This document shows, piece by piece, positions 18,053-26,959 of a stretch of 64,000 nucleotides of DNA. Each line of letters opens with the position of its first letter. The first letter of the stretch is position 1. Below the pieces are notes generated by a model that was given only the letters and a program-made list of their open reading frames with translations, was not told where the DNA came from and ran no database searches. The stretch lies in the NCBI RefSeq assembly GCF_021227995.1, contig NZ_CP089301.1, positions 5,580,001 through 5,644,000 on the forward strand. Direction: 5' to 3'. The position numbers and the translations under genes are program-made. Source of the DNA: Novosphingobium kaempferiae (GTDB taxonomy: Bacteria > Pseudomonadota > Alphaproteobacteria > Sphingomonadales > Sphingomonadaceae).

Positions 18053-21000
18053 TCAGAAGGTTGCCTTGATGCCGGCGTTCCACATCGATCCGTAGACTGT
18101 GTACTGGCGCACGCGGCTGCGCACGTTCGAGTAGACGATGTCGGGCGAGTTGAAGATGTTGCGACCGGCGATCAGCACCTCGAGGTTCCTGTTGACCTTG
18201 TAGCTGAGGCTCAGGTTCCAGAGCGCGCGGTCGGTATGGTAGAGGATGCCGTTGTTGGCCGTCGTCTCCGTGTTGCTGAGCGCGCTCATGCGATACTTCG
18301 ACTGCCAGTTGCCCGTCAGTTGCAGGTCGAAGCCCGAGTGGCTGTAGCGCACGCCCCAGTTCGCCGACTGCTTGGGCATGTTCACGCGCGGGCCGTCGGT
18401 ATCGATCAGCGTGACCGAACCGCGCAGGCCCAGCCCCTTCAGAGCGCCCGGCAGGAACGTCAGCTGCTGGTCGTACTCGAAGATCACGCCCGAGTTGGTG
18501 CTGGTGCCCGGAACGTTCTGCGCGCTGCGGAAGATATAGCCCGCGTATTCGTTCGGGTCGAAGCCGACCGCTGCCGGATCGACCTCGATGCCGGTGACCT
18601 GCATGTCCTTCAGGTCGAGCCGGTAGTAGGACACGCCGATGATGCCCGAGGGCTCAAGATAGTACTGCAGGCTCGCGAAGTACTTGGTCGAATGCTCGGG
18701 CTTGAGCAGCGGGTTGGGGACGTTGACGGTCTGGCTGTCGTCGTTGATCGACACCACGCCGCCCAGGTTGCCGTAGTCGGGGCGCAGGATCGACTGGCTG
18801 AAGGAGACCTGGCCGACGAGCTTGTCGGTGAAGTCGTACTTGAGACCGCCCGAGAGGAACCAGTCGTCGTATTTGCCGCGACGGGTGCCGTAAGTGCCGC
18901 CGTTGTACTGGTAGAGCAGCCCCTCGACCGTATTGGTCTTGTAGCCCGCCGCCTCCACTTCGCTGTCCGGGCGGATGTTGGCGACCTGCGCGCCGGTCCG
19001 GGTATTCTCGTAGCGAAGGCCGAGGTCGAACTTCAGTCGGCCAGCCTGCCCCTGGATCTCGGCGTAGGCGGAGTAGATGTCTTCCTTGACGCGCTTGTTG
19101 TTGTCCAGCTCACGCTTGAGGTTGCCGACCGTGTCGGGGACGAAGTATTCCGGATGCGCCTTGTAGATGTCGTACATCGCGTAGTTGCTGTCGGCGCGCC
19201 AGTTCTGGGCATTCATGTTGCCCGCGTCGAAGCCGATGATCTCGAACTTGTACTTGTCGGTGGCGGGGATCACCGCCTCGAGCGCCTTCTGCGAAAGGTC
19301 GCCCGTCGGACCGACGTACTGGAACTGGCTGTACGAACCCTCGTTCGTCCACCACTCGTTCACGCGGGCGCCCGCACCCGCCATGAAGGTGACCGGGACC
19401 GAACCGAATTCCACCTGCTTCTGAAGGTCGAGGTTACCGCCGTACATCTCGTTGCGCGCGTCGGATTCCGCCGTGCGGATGTTGTTGCCGATGTCGTCGT
19501 CGCGATTGTAGCTGTTGGGATCGCCCCATGGGCGGCCCGCAGTTTGCGTCAGCGTCCATGCGTTCGAGGTTTCCGAGGGCCGGTCCAGCGTGAAGCCGAT
19601 GCGCGTCAGGCGCGTGTCGGTGCGCTGGAAGAAGCCCTTGCTGTTGTCGCGGAAATTGAACTCGGAACTGGAATAGCTGCCGCGCAACACGGCTTCCCAG
19701 GTATCGCTCTTGTATTCGATCTTGGGCGCGAGAAGCATCGCGGGCGTCCCGGCATAACGATGCGAATACTGCGTGTGCAGGCGCGTGTTGGTGCCGTTGG
19801 GATTGACGACGATATGGGTCGAGGTCGAATCCGGCGTGGCGTAGGAGCGGGTCGTGGTCCCGAAGATGAGGTAGGTGTACTGGTTGTAGTACTCGACCTC
19901 GTAAAACGAGTAGGTTCCGCGCAGCGACAGGGTCAGCTTGTCGGTCGCCTTGAAGTCCAGCGTCAGGTTGGCGGCGGTACGGCTGGTCTCCTTCGGCCCG
20001 GGGCGCCACATCACCTGATACGGGATCACCCGGCCATCGGCGAGGTAGGACCAGTCGGTCTGGATGCGGTCCTGCTGGACGTAGTTGGCGTTGTAGCTCG
20101 CGTTGAACGCCACGCCGAGCCGACCGTCGAGGAACACATCGCCATAGCCGAACGAAACCGAAGGCTTGATGGTGGCGTGCTTCTTGTCATCGGGCAGGTA
20201 GATCGAGTTGAAGAACCCGGAATCGGATGTGCCGACGCCGCCCACCTGGAGGCGAAGCAACCGGCCCTTGCGCTGGAACGCGTACTTGGAGCGCAGGTTG
20301 ATCGTGCCGCCCGGCGCATCCGCGTCCATGCGCGCGGTGAGCGTGTTGTTCAGTTCGATCGACTCGATGCCGGTGATCGACATCTGCTCGAACGAGTTCT
20401 GGCGCCCGTTGTTGTTGTTCGAAGTCGCCGTCGCCATGCGGGCACCGTCGGTGGTGAACGTGGAGTACTTGGGATCGAGGCCGCCGATGCGCACGGCGGT
20501 CGCGTCAACCTCGGTGTAGTCGAGCGAGATGCCGGGCATCTGCTTCATGAACTCGCCCACGTCGCCCATGGTCAGCAGGCCGTAGTTGTCGGCGGCAACG
20601 ACTGTCTTGGCATTGGTGGCGGCGCGGCGCTCCATGATCGCGGCTGCCTGACCGTCGCGGATCGCGGTGACGGTGATCGCGGCGCCGTCTACGCCGCTGG
20701 CGGCATCGAACGAGGGTGCGTTGAGGCGGAAATCGACATCGGAAGTCTCGCCGGGCGTCACCTGGACGACGATGGCCTGCTCCTGAAGGCCGGTATAGCG
20801 CACGATCACGCGCGCCTCGCCGGCGGGCACGTTGTTGAGGCGGAAGGAACCGCCTTCATCCGAATAGACGACGGTCTTCTCGCCCGCGAGGCGGACCTCG
20901 GCGTTGCGCACGTATTCGCCGGTGACGGTGTTGAACACGCGGCCGCGCACGGCGCCTTCCGCCTTCTGCGGCGCGGCAGCGCTGGCCGCCCTCTCCTGCG

Positions 21001-21073
21001 CCTGTACGGGCATGGCCTGCGCGATGGCGATTGCCGCCGCCCCGCAGCACAGGATCGAATACCGAGACTTCAT
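18053..21073 (-). CDS. TonB-dependent receptor with carboxypeptidase-like N-domain
   Basis: About 1006 residues from ATG 21073 (GGGGG leader), signal peptide MKSRYSILCCGAAAIAIAQA. Residues ~45-130 form a carboxypeptidase regulatory-like beta-sandwich (GAVRGRVFNTVTGEYVRNAEV, EGGSFRLNNVPAGEARVIVRYTG). A plug domain follows (VGEFMKQMPGISLDYTE, RIGGLDPKYSTFTTDGARMA, ELNNTLTARMDADAPGGTINL), then a long barrel ending WNAGIKATF. This architecture is common in sphingomonad and Caulobacter receptors for organic nutrients. It lies between the phosphoesterase (69 bp upstream) and PhoD, so a phosphorylated or phospholipid-derived substrate is plausible. Confidence 0.9.
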   Translation of the reverse strand: MKSRYSILCCGAAAIAIAQAMPVQAQERAASAAAPQKAEGAVRGRVFNTVTGEYVRNAEVRLAGEKTVVYSDEGGSFRLNNVPAGEARVIVRYTGLQEQAIVVQVTPGETSDVDFRLNAPSFDAASGVDGAAITVTAIRDGQAAAIMERRAATNAKTVVAADNYGLLTMGDVGEFMKQMPGISLDYTEVDATAVRIGGLDPKYSTFTTDGARMATATSNNNNGRQNSFEQMSITGIESIELNNTLTARMDADAPGGTINLRSKYAFQRKGRLLRLQVGGVGTSDSGFFNSIYLPDDKKHATIKPSVSFGYGDVFLDGRLGVAFNASYNANYVQQDRIQTDWSYLADGRVIPYQVMWRPGPKETSRTAANLTLDFKATDKLTLSLRGTYSFYEVEYYNQYTYLIFGTTTRSYATPDSTSTHIVVNPNGTNTRLHTQYSHRYAGTPAMLLAPKIEYKSDTWEAVLRGSYSSSEFNFRDNSKGFFQRTDTRLTRIGFTLDRPSETSNAWTLTQTAGRPWGDPNSYNRDDDIGNNIRTAESDARNEMYGGNLDLQKQVEFGSVPVTFMAGAGARVNEWWTNEGSYSQFQYVGPTGDLSQKALEAVIPATDKYKFEIIGFDAGNMNAQNWRADSNYAMYDIYKAHPEYFVPDTVGNLKRELDNNKRVKEDIYSAYAEIQGQAGRLKFDLGLRYENTRTGAQVANIRPDSEVEAAGYKTNTVEGLLYQYNGGTYGTRRGKYDDWFLSGGLKYDFTDKLVGQVSFSQSILRPDYGNLGGVVSINDDSQTVNVPNPLLKPEHSTKYFASLQYYLEPSGIIGVSYYRLDLKDMQVTGIEVDPAAVGFDPNEYAGYIFRSAQNVPGTSTNSGVIFEYDQQLTFLPGALKGLGLRGSVTLIDTDGPRVNMPKQSANWGVRYSHSGFDLQLTGNWQSKYRMSALSNTETTANNGILYHTDRALWNLSLSYKVNRNLEVLIAGRNIFNSPDIVYSNVRSRVRQYTVYGSMWNAGIKATF

Positions 21074-21142
21074 GAACTTAACCCCCGAAAATCGCCGCAG
21101 TCGCGCGGCTCTCAAAAATCGATTGATGGAAACGACCCGCGC

Positions 21143-22576
21143 TCAGGCGATGCGGTTGCGCGTGCCCTGCTCCTGCACCGGCGGCAGTTGCGCGTCGGCG
21201 GGAAGCGGTGGCGAGGACAGGTGGCTCTTCGAATGCCGCCCCCGATGGAACAGCCCGGCGGTGCTGGGCAGTTGCGGCGCCTGCGCGGGCGCCTCACCGA
21301 AGCGGAACGCGGCGGTCAGGTCGCCGAAGGTGCGCCGCCGCCACGGTGAGATGTTGGGCTCGCGCACGCCCGTCACCTGCTCGAGAAGCTGGAGGACGGA
21401 GGTGTGGTCGAAGTTCTGGCTGCACACCCAGCCACCGGCCGTCCACGGCGAGGCGATGATGCACGGCACGCGGAACCCGGCGCCGATGGGCACGCCGTCG
21501 ACGAACTCATGCGGCGTGCCCGCAGGTGCGACCGGAGGGGCAACGTGGTCGAACAGGCCGTCGTTCTCGTCGTAGTTGATGATGAAGGCGGTCTTTGCCC
21601 AGACATCCGGATTGGCGGCGAGCGCATCGAGCTTGCCCGCGATGAACTCCGCACCCGCCGATGGGATCGAGTTGTGCGGATGCTCCGAGGCCTCGTTGGT
21701 CGGGCACAGCCACGTCACCGTGGGCAGGCGATCGTGCATCACGTCCCATTCGAACTCACCGTCCGAAGCCGAAGGCATGCCCTTCGACCGCAGCGGTGAG
21801 CCGGGCGCAGAATCCATGAACTGCCGGAACAGGCGCAGCACGTTGAAGCCGGTGCCGTCGTCCGCGTGCTGGTAGACCTTCCAGCTCACGCCCGCTTCCT
21901 CCAGACGCTCTGCATAGGTCTTCCAGCGCAGGCCTTCCGGCGGGGTCTTCTGCGTGGTGTGCGGACCACCTGCCAGACCGTCCGGGTCGATCGTGCCGGT
22001 CAGGTAGTAGAGCCGGTTGGGCCGCGTCGAACTGAGGACGGAGCAGTGATAGCCATCGCAGATCGTGAAGGCATCGGCCAGCGCGTGATGGAACGGGATG
22101 TCCTCGCGCTTGAAGTAGCCCATCGTGTACGGACCGTGATCGCCGTCCGCAGCGCGGTGGGCGGGCAGCCAGTTGTCCATCCGGCCCCCGTTCCACGCCG
22201 CATGCTGCGTCGCCCAGGCATGACTGGTAGAGGGGATGAGTTCGGCGTGGTTCGCTGTGTCCAGATGGAAGGGCAGCATGTAGCCGTCCGGGTTCAGCGC
22301 ATCCGGCTGATGGAACACGCTGCGCCCGGTCGACAGCGTCATGGCGGTGGGATCGCCGAAACCGCGCACGCCCGGCAGCGTGCCGAAGTAATGGTCGAAG
22401 GACCGGTTCTCCAGCATCAGCATGACAACATGCTTGATGTCGCGGATGGAGCCGCTCCGGCGCAGCCCCTGCGCCAGCACCTTCTGCACGTTGGGCGGCA
22501 TCAGCGTGGCCCCGGCCGAGAAGGCAAGGCCCTGCGCGGACTTCTGCAGCAGGCGGCGGCGGGTGAAGCTGGTCAT
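21143..22576 (-). CDS. Tat-exported phospholipase C/acid phosphatase-type phosphoesterase
   Basis: 477 residues. The start at 22576 has a strong GGGAGG site and opens a Tat signal (TSFTRRRLLQKSAQGLAFSAG). The phosphoesterase family (phospholipase C, AcpA) motifs are present: HVVMLMLENRSFDHYFG near the start of the mature protein, then TFDDG-equivalent NYDENDGLFDHVAPP, and TRPNRLYYLTG. Such enzymes hydrolyse phospholipids or other phosphate esters outside the inner membrane. The gene starts 11 bp after the upstream TonB receptor stop and belongs to the same unit. Substrate (phosphatidylcholine or other) cannot be fixed by reading. Confidence 0.9.
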   Translation of the reverse strand: MTSFTRRRLLQKSAQGLAFSAGATLMPPNVQKVLAQGLRRSGSIRDIKHVVMLMLENRSFDHYFGTLPGVRGFGDPTAMTLSTGRSVFHQPDALNPDGYMLPFHLDTANHAELIPSTSHAWATQHAAWNGGRMDNWLPAHRAADGDHGPYTMGYFKREDIPFHHALADAFTICDGYHCSVLSSTRPNRLYYLTGTIDPDGLAGGPHTTQKTPPEGLRWKTYAERLEEAGVSWKVYQHADDGTGFNVLRLFRQFMDSAPGSPLRSKGMPSASDGEFEWDVMHDRLPTVTWLCPTNEASEHPHNSIPSAGAEFIAGKLDALAANPDVWAKTAFIINYDENDGLFDHVAPPVAPAGTPHEFVDGVPIGAGFRVPCIIASPWTAGGWVCSQNFDHTSVLQLLEQVTGVREPNISPWRRRTFGDLTAAFRFGEAPAQAPQLPSTAGLFHRGRHSKSHLSSPPLPADAQLPPVQEQGTRNRIA

Positions 22577-22587
22577 CCTCCCGCCCC

Positions 22588-25191
22588 TCAGTGCTTGAAC
22601 ACGATGTCGAGGAAGAACTTGCGGTCCTGGCTCAGCGTGTAGCGCTCGGAATAATACCCGTGCATCATCGAGTAATCGTCGCCGAGGAGGTTGTTCGCCT
22701 CCAGCTTGACGATCAGGTTCGGCGTGATCGGCAGACGCAGGGAGGCGTCCATCTGGCCCCGCGCCTTGAGCACGTAGTCCGCATAAGGCTGCGCGTTGAC
22801 GGTATTGAGGTTCCGGTCCGCCCAGCGGTAGGCGACGCGGATCTCGCCATCGTTGAAGATGCGGTAGAACACGCTGCCGTTGATGACCCAGTCCGGCTGG
22901 AACAGCAGGTTGTCGCGCTTGATGCGGTTCTCGCCGTTCATGTAGCTCATGTGCGCCCACATGCGCGCCACGTTGAACGAGACGCCCAGCCGGTCCTTCA
23001 GCGGACCGGGCAGCCAGCCGATCCCGTTGTCGATGAACTGGAACTCGATGCCCTTCAGCGAGGCGCTGGTGGCGTTGAGCGGGGTGGTGACGTCGTAGAT
23101 CACCCCATTGCGTTCCTGCTGCGTGCGCAGGTCGAAGATCTCGTCGTCGATCTTCTTGTAGAACCCGCTCACCGCGACGAGACCGTTGCCGCCGTTGAAG
23201 TACTGCTCCAGCGCCACGTCGAAGTTGTTGGCCTTGCGCGGCTTGAGGTCGGGGTTGCCCTTGGTGATCGTCAGGCTCTCGTTGTTGACGAGTTCGGCCT
23301 GCGCGATGTCCGAGAACGCCGGGCGGCCGAGCGACTTCGAATAGGCGGCCCGCAGGCGCAGGCTGTCGCCAAGGTCATGCGTGAGGCTGGCGGAAGGCAG
23401 CGCATAGCGGTAGCCGCCGTTGTAGACCTGCATGGTGCCGTCGTAGACGCTGCCAACCCGCTGCGGGACGTCGGCGCGGTAGTCCACGTCCTCCAGTCGC
23501 ACGCCCGCGATCAGGCGCGTGCGCTCGGTCGCGAACATGGCGCTGGCGTAGCCGGCAAGGATGGTTTCGCGATAGCCGTAGTCGCTGGCGTAGGAGGCGC
23601 TCAGGCTCGACGCCTGGTTGACGGTGAGCGACGGCTTCACGCTCGCGTTGAACTTCGCGAGGTCGACGTAGACGGTGCGGTACGGGAAGCCGAACGAGAC
23701 CTCGTCCGGCACGAAGCCGATGTCGCCCAGCCCACCGTTGGGCTTGTTGTAGTTGATCGTCGTCTGGTCGCGCACAGCATCGACCGTCCGCGCATCGAAG
23801 CCCACCGCGAAGCCGAAGCCGAGCGTATCGCCGCCGTAGTTGTGGTTCAGGTCGGCGCGGCCCTCCCAGGATTCGAAATCCGCCCTGTTGGTGATGTCCG
23901 CCGCCGAATAACCGGAGAAGTTGGCGATGTTGACCATGTCCGCCGGGTTCTCGAACACGAAGGTCGGACGCGGATCGGTCATGTCCACGGTGACGTAATC
24001 GGCCTTGGGGCTGTACGAATAGCCGACGCCGAGGTCGGTGTTGCGGAAGGTGGAGAGGCCGTAGCCGCCGCGCACTTCCAGCACGGTCGCCGGGTCGATC
24101 TCCCACTTGCCCTTGAGGATGCTGCCGCGGAACTCGGTCTTGAACCGGTCGTAGTCCACGAAGGGGCGGATCACGCCGATCTTCATGCGCGCCACGGTGG
24201 GGCTGAGATACTGGGGGCTGGCGATGCTGTCGACGCGGTAGTCGTTGAGCGTCTGGTCCTCGTCCTGGCGGTAGTCGAACACCGATGCGGTCAGCGTCAG
24301 GTTCGGCGCGGCGCGGTATTCGAGGCCGAGATAGCCGCCGTAGAGCTTGCGGAACTTGGTGTAGTTCAGCGTGCGGATACGGTTCGGCATCGCGGCGTTG
24401 CCGTCCCAGTCGGACAGGTCTTCCGCCGCCGCCTTGCCCGCGGCGTTGAGGTAGGTGCGGGCGTTGATGTTGGGCTTGGAAGCGGTCCAGCTTTCCTGCG
24501 TGTAGACCGCACTGGCGACCACGCCGAACTGGCTTTCGGACCCGAACCGCTTGACCCACAGCCCTTTGAGCGTGCCGCCGAACTTCGTATCGACATAGTC
24601 GCCCAGGCTGTTCCTCGCGTAGACGTCGGTGGAACTGGGCCGGTACTGCGCCCGGGCGCTGACATACCACTGGTCACGTCCTTCGAGCGCGCTGTAGGGT
24701 ACGATGTTGGTCGCACCGCCGATCACGCCGCCGTCGATGTCAGGGGTGAAGGTCTTGAAGACCTGTGTGGTCTGCGCGACCTGCGTCGGGATCAGCGCAA
24801 GATCCACGCGACGGCTGCCCGCCCCGTCGTTTGCAGCGGAGAACATGCCGATCCCATCGAACGACACGAAGTTGAGATCGGGCGAGATACCGCGGATCGA
24901 CATGTATTTCGCGGTCTGCTCGCCATAGAGCGTCTGCATGTCGTTGACGCCGGGCAGGCGGATGAGCGCCTCGGCCACGGTTTCGTCGGCAAGATCGCCG
25001 GTATCGTCCTGGCTGACCGAGTCGACGACGCCCAGCCCTTCGCGCCGCTGGGTGATCGCCTCCTTGTTGCGCAGGGCGCTGCCGGTGACGACGATCTCGC
25101 CGGAAGGTTCCTCCTCAGCGAAAGCGGGCTGGATCGTGGCGAGCGCGACTGCGCCGAGCGATGCGAAATTCAGGTAGCGATGAAACGTCAT
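22588..25191 (-). CDS. TonB-dependent receptor heading the phosphatase unit
   Basis: 867 residues, signal peptide MTFHRYLNFASLGAVALATIQPAFA, TonB-box region GEIVVTGSALRN, plug with LIRLPGVNDMQTLYGEQTAKYMSIRGISPDLNFVSFDGIG and GGATNIVPY, then a barrel ending in the aromatic FFLDIVFKH. It is the first gene of the five-gene minus-strand unit, followed after 11 bp by the phosphoesterase. It resembles the large receptors of sphingomonads that import organic nutrients. A product released by the phosphoesterase is the natural guess for the ligand. Confidence 0.9.
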   Translation of the reverse strand: MTFHRYLNFASLGAVALATIQPAFAEEEPSGEIVVTGSALRNKEAITQRREGLGVVDSVSQDDTGDLADETVAEALIRLPGVNDMQTLYGEQTAKYMSIRGISPDLNFVSFDGIGMFSAANDGAGSRRVDLALIPTQVAQTTQVFKTFTPDIDGGVIGGATNIVPYSALEGRDQWYVSARAQYRPSSTDVYARNSLGDYVDTKFGGTLKGLWVKRFGSESQFGVVASAVYTQESWTASKPNINARTYLNAAGKAAAEDLSDWDGNAAMPNRIRTLNYTKFRKLYGGYLGLEYRAAPNLTLTASVFDYRQDEDQTLNDYRVDSIASPQYLSPTVARMKIGVIRPFVDYDRFKTEFRGSILKGKWEIDPATVLEVRGGYGLSTFRNTDLGVGYSYSPKADYVTVDMTDPRPTFVFENPADMVNIANFSGYSAADITNRADFESWEGRADLNHNYGGDTLGFGFAVGFDARTVDAVRDQTTINYNKPNGGLGDIGFVPDEVSFGFPYRTVYVDLAKFNASVKPSLTVNQASSLSASYASDYGYRETILAGYASAMFATERTRLIAGVRLEDVDYRADVPQRVGSVYDGTMQVYNGGYRYALPSASLTHDLGDSLRLRAAYSKSLGRPAFSDIAQAELVNNESLTITKGNPDLKPRKANNFDVALEQYFNGGNGLVAVSGFYKKIDDEIFDLRTQQERNGVIYDVTTPLNATSASLKGIEFQFIDNGIGWLPGPLKDRLGVSFNVARMWAHMSYMNGENRIKRDNLLFQPDWVINGSVFYRIFNDGEIRVAYRWADRNLNTVNAQPYADYVLKARGQMDASLRLPITPNLIVKLEANNLLGDDYSMMHGYYSERYTLSQDRKFFLDIVFKH

Positions 25192-25265
25192 GGCAAATGG
25201 CCCCCCTGCACAGCGCAGACAGCCCTGAGACGACGTTCCAGAAAGTTTCCGTCACCAGAAATTAA

Positions 25266-25340
25266 ATTACATTTTAAGGTCTATTTTATTACATTTTTGC
25301 GTAACCCACCGGGCAGTGCCGTCTCTGCCAGAAATGTAAT
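25266..25340. promoter_or_regulatory. Three-copy ATTACATTT motif in divergent promoter region
   Basis: In the 246-bp AT-rich gap between the divergent receptor (25191) and the ECF sigma gene (25438), ATTACATTTT occurs at 25266-25275 and 25288-25297, exactly 22 bp apart, and inverted as AAATGTAAT at 25332-25340. Two-turn spacing suggests a regulator that contacts one DNA face. I could not match it to the Pho box. The regulator is unknown. Confidence 0.4.
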
Positions 25341-25437
25341 CGTCCCGTCACACAACGAAGCCTAGGGGCGCGGAGCATCGTCGGCAGGGTCTGACGACGC
25401 GGACAAGAACATCGGGATTCGGGCGCGGGCATTTTCC

Positions 25438-26007
25438 ATGACGGCTCAACGCGACAGCATTGCGAGGTGGGTGGCGCGGGAAATCCTGCCCCACGAAACC
25501 GCCGTCCGTGGTTGGCTGGCGCGTCGCTATGGGCCCTCGCTCGACGTCGACGACGTGGTGCAGGAGGCCTATTGCCGCCTCGCCGCGCTGGAATCGGTGG
25601 CGCACATCGAGAACGGGCGCGCCTATTTCTTCACCACCGCGCGCTCGATCGCGATGGACACGTTCCGGCGCGGAAAGGTAGCCGGCGAAAAAACCGTGAC
25701 GGAAATCGAGCTGCACGGCGTCGAGGATGATTATCCCCGTGCCGACCGTGCGGCGGAAGCCAGGCAGGAGTTGTTGCGCATCGACGGGTATCTATCGACG
25801 GTATCGCTCACCTGCCGCCGCGTCATCGAACTGCGCCGCCTGCACGGGCTGTCGCAAAAGGAGACCGCGCAGCGGCTGGGCATCAGCGAACACAGCGTGG
25901 AAAACCACGTCACGCGCGGCATCCGCCGGGTGATGAAGATGCTTGCCGACGAAGACCGGGTCAGTGACATGCAGGAGCCCGACCGGGCAGGAGGCGGACG
26001 CCCTTGA
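25438..26007 (+). CDS. ECF sigma factor, FecI type
   Basis: 189 residues. Region 2 is seen in SLDVDDVVQEAYCRLAAL and YFFTTARSIAMDTFRRGK; region 4 in YLSTVSLTCRRVIELRRLHGLSQKETAQRLGISEHSVENHVTRGIRRVM. It overlaps the FecR-like gene by four bases and is followed by an STN-domain TonB receptor, the standard cell-surface signalling trio. It should direct RNA polymerase to the adjacent receptor, and perhaps the divergent phosphatase unit, when the ligand is present. Confidence 0.93.
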   Translation: MTAQRDSIARWVAREILPHETAVRGWLARRYGPSLDVDDVVQEAYCRLAALESVAHIENGRAYFFTTARSIAMDTFRRGKVAGEKTVTEIELHGVEDDYPRADRAAEARQELLRIDGYLSTVSLTCRRVIELRRLHGLSQKETAQRLGISEHSVENHVTRGIRRVMKMLADEDRVSDMQEPDRAGGGRP

Positions 26008-26936
26008 CCGACACCGAGACACGCGAGCGCATGGATGCGACGGCGGCAGAATGGGCCGCACGCAATGCCCTCTCGGACATGACCGATGCCGAACGGGCCG
26101 AGCTTGAAACGTGGCTGGCCCAGGACCGGCTGCACGCGGGCGCCTACCTGCGCGCGCAGGCAGCGTACTTCGCAATGGAGGACGCCGCGCTGGCCGCTCC
26201 GATGCCGACTGCCAGCAACGACGACGAGCCGGGCGGCGACACAGTCCATCCGCGCCTCCCGCGCCGGGCCTTTGCGATCGGTCTTGCGGTCGCGGCCAGC
26301 GCCGCCGCGCTCGTCTTCGCACTGCCGGTGATGCAATCGTCGCCCGCAACATCCGTACAGACGAAGGAGCTGGCGGACGGATCGTCAGTCGATCTCGGCA
26401 GCGATGGCGCCATCGCCTCGGCCTTCGACGGGCACTTCCGGCATATCACCCTCCAGCGCGGAGAGGCGACGTTCCATGTCGCGAAGGACCGCTCGCGGCC
26501 TTTCATCGTGCGTTCGGGTCAGGTCTATGCCGAGGCGACGGGCACGGTCTACTCGGTCCGCCGCGTGGGCGAGAACGGCGGCATGGTCCGCGTCACCGAA
26601 GGCACGGTCCGGGTCTGGGCCGAGGGTGCGCGCGACAAGGCGGTGATGCTCCATGCGGGCAATGCGCTTACGCTCGACCCGGCGGGCACTCCCAGGGCTT
26701 CCCTGCGCCCGGCGCAAAGCTTCTGGTTCGACGACACGTCGATCGGCGAGGCTGCCGCACGGTTCAACCGGGTCAATTCCACGCGCATCGTCATCGCGGA
26801 TCCGGCAATCGGTGAAATGACCATCGTCGGCCGCTTCAAGCCGGACCGTCCTGCCGAGTTCGCGAGAGCGGCCGCCGCCCTCACCGGCGCGCGCGTCAGC
26901 GAGCGCGATGGAATGCTCGTCATCGAGAAGAAATGA
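26004..26936 (+). CDS. FecR-family anti-sigma factor / signal transducer
   Basis: 310 residues. The cytoplasmic N-terminus has the DUF4880-like sigma-binding pattern (ATAAEWAARN, ELETWLAQDRLHAGAYLRA). One membrane segment follows at about residues 88-110 (AFAIGLAVAASAAALVFALPV), then a periplasmic FecR domain (LADGSSVDLGSDGAIASAFDGHFRHITLQRGEATFHVAKD, VYAEATGTVYSVRR) and a C-terminal STN-like part. It transmits the occupied-receptor signal to the ECF sigma factor. The ATG overlaps the sigma gene stop by four bases (TTGACC context), so the two are translated together. Confidence 0.92.
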   Translation: MTDTETRERMDATAAEWAARNALSDMTDAERAELETWLAQDRLHAGAYLRAQAAYFAMEDAALAAPMPTASNDDEPGGDTVHPRLPRRAFAIGLAVAASAAALVFALPVMQSSPATSVQTKELADGSSVDLGSDGAIASAFDGHFRHITLQRGEATFHVAKDRSRPFIVRSGQVYAEATGTVYSVRRVGENGGMVRVTEGTVRVWAEGARDKAVMLHAGNALTLDPAGTPRASLRPAQSFWFDDTSIGEAAARFNRVNSTRIVIADPAIGEMTIVGRFKPDRPAEFARAAAALTGARVSERDGMLVIEKK

Positions 26937-26959
26937 GCCGGGCATAGGGCGGCTGCGCG

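Noticed and set aside
18236..21349. 1037-codon plus-strand frame opposite a TonB receptor
   Set aside because: Antisense shadow produced by third-position GC bias; the receptor on the other strand is certain.
22591..25365. 924-codon plus-strand frame opposite the third TonB receptor
   Set aside because: Same shadow effect; valine/arginine-rich with no recognisable domain.
25201..25437. Pho box before the phosphatase unit
   Set aside because: Fragments such as CCGTCACCAG exist but I could not find two well-spaced TGTCA-type half-sites, so PhoB control is not claimed.
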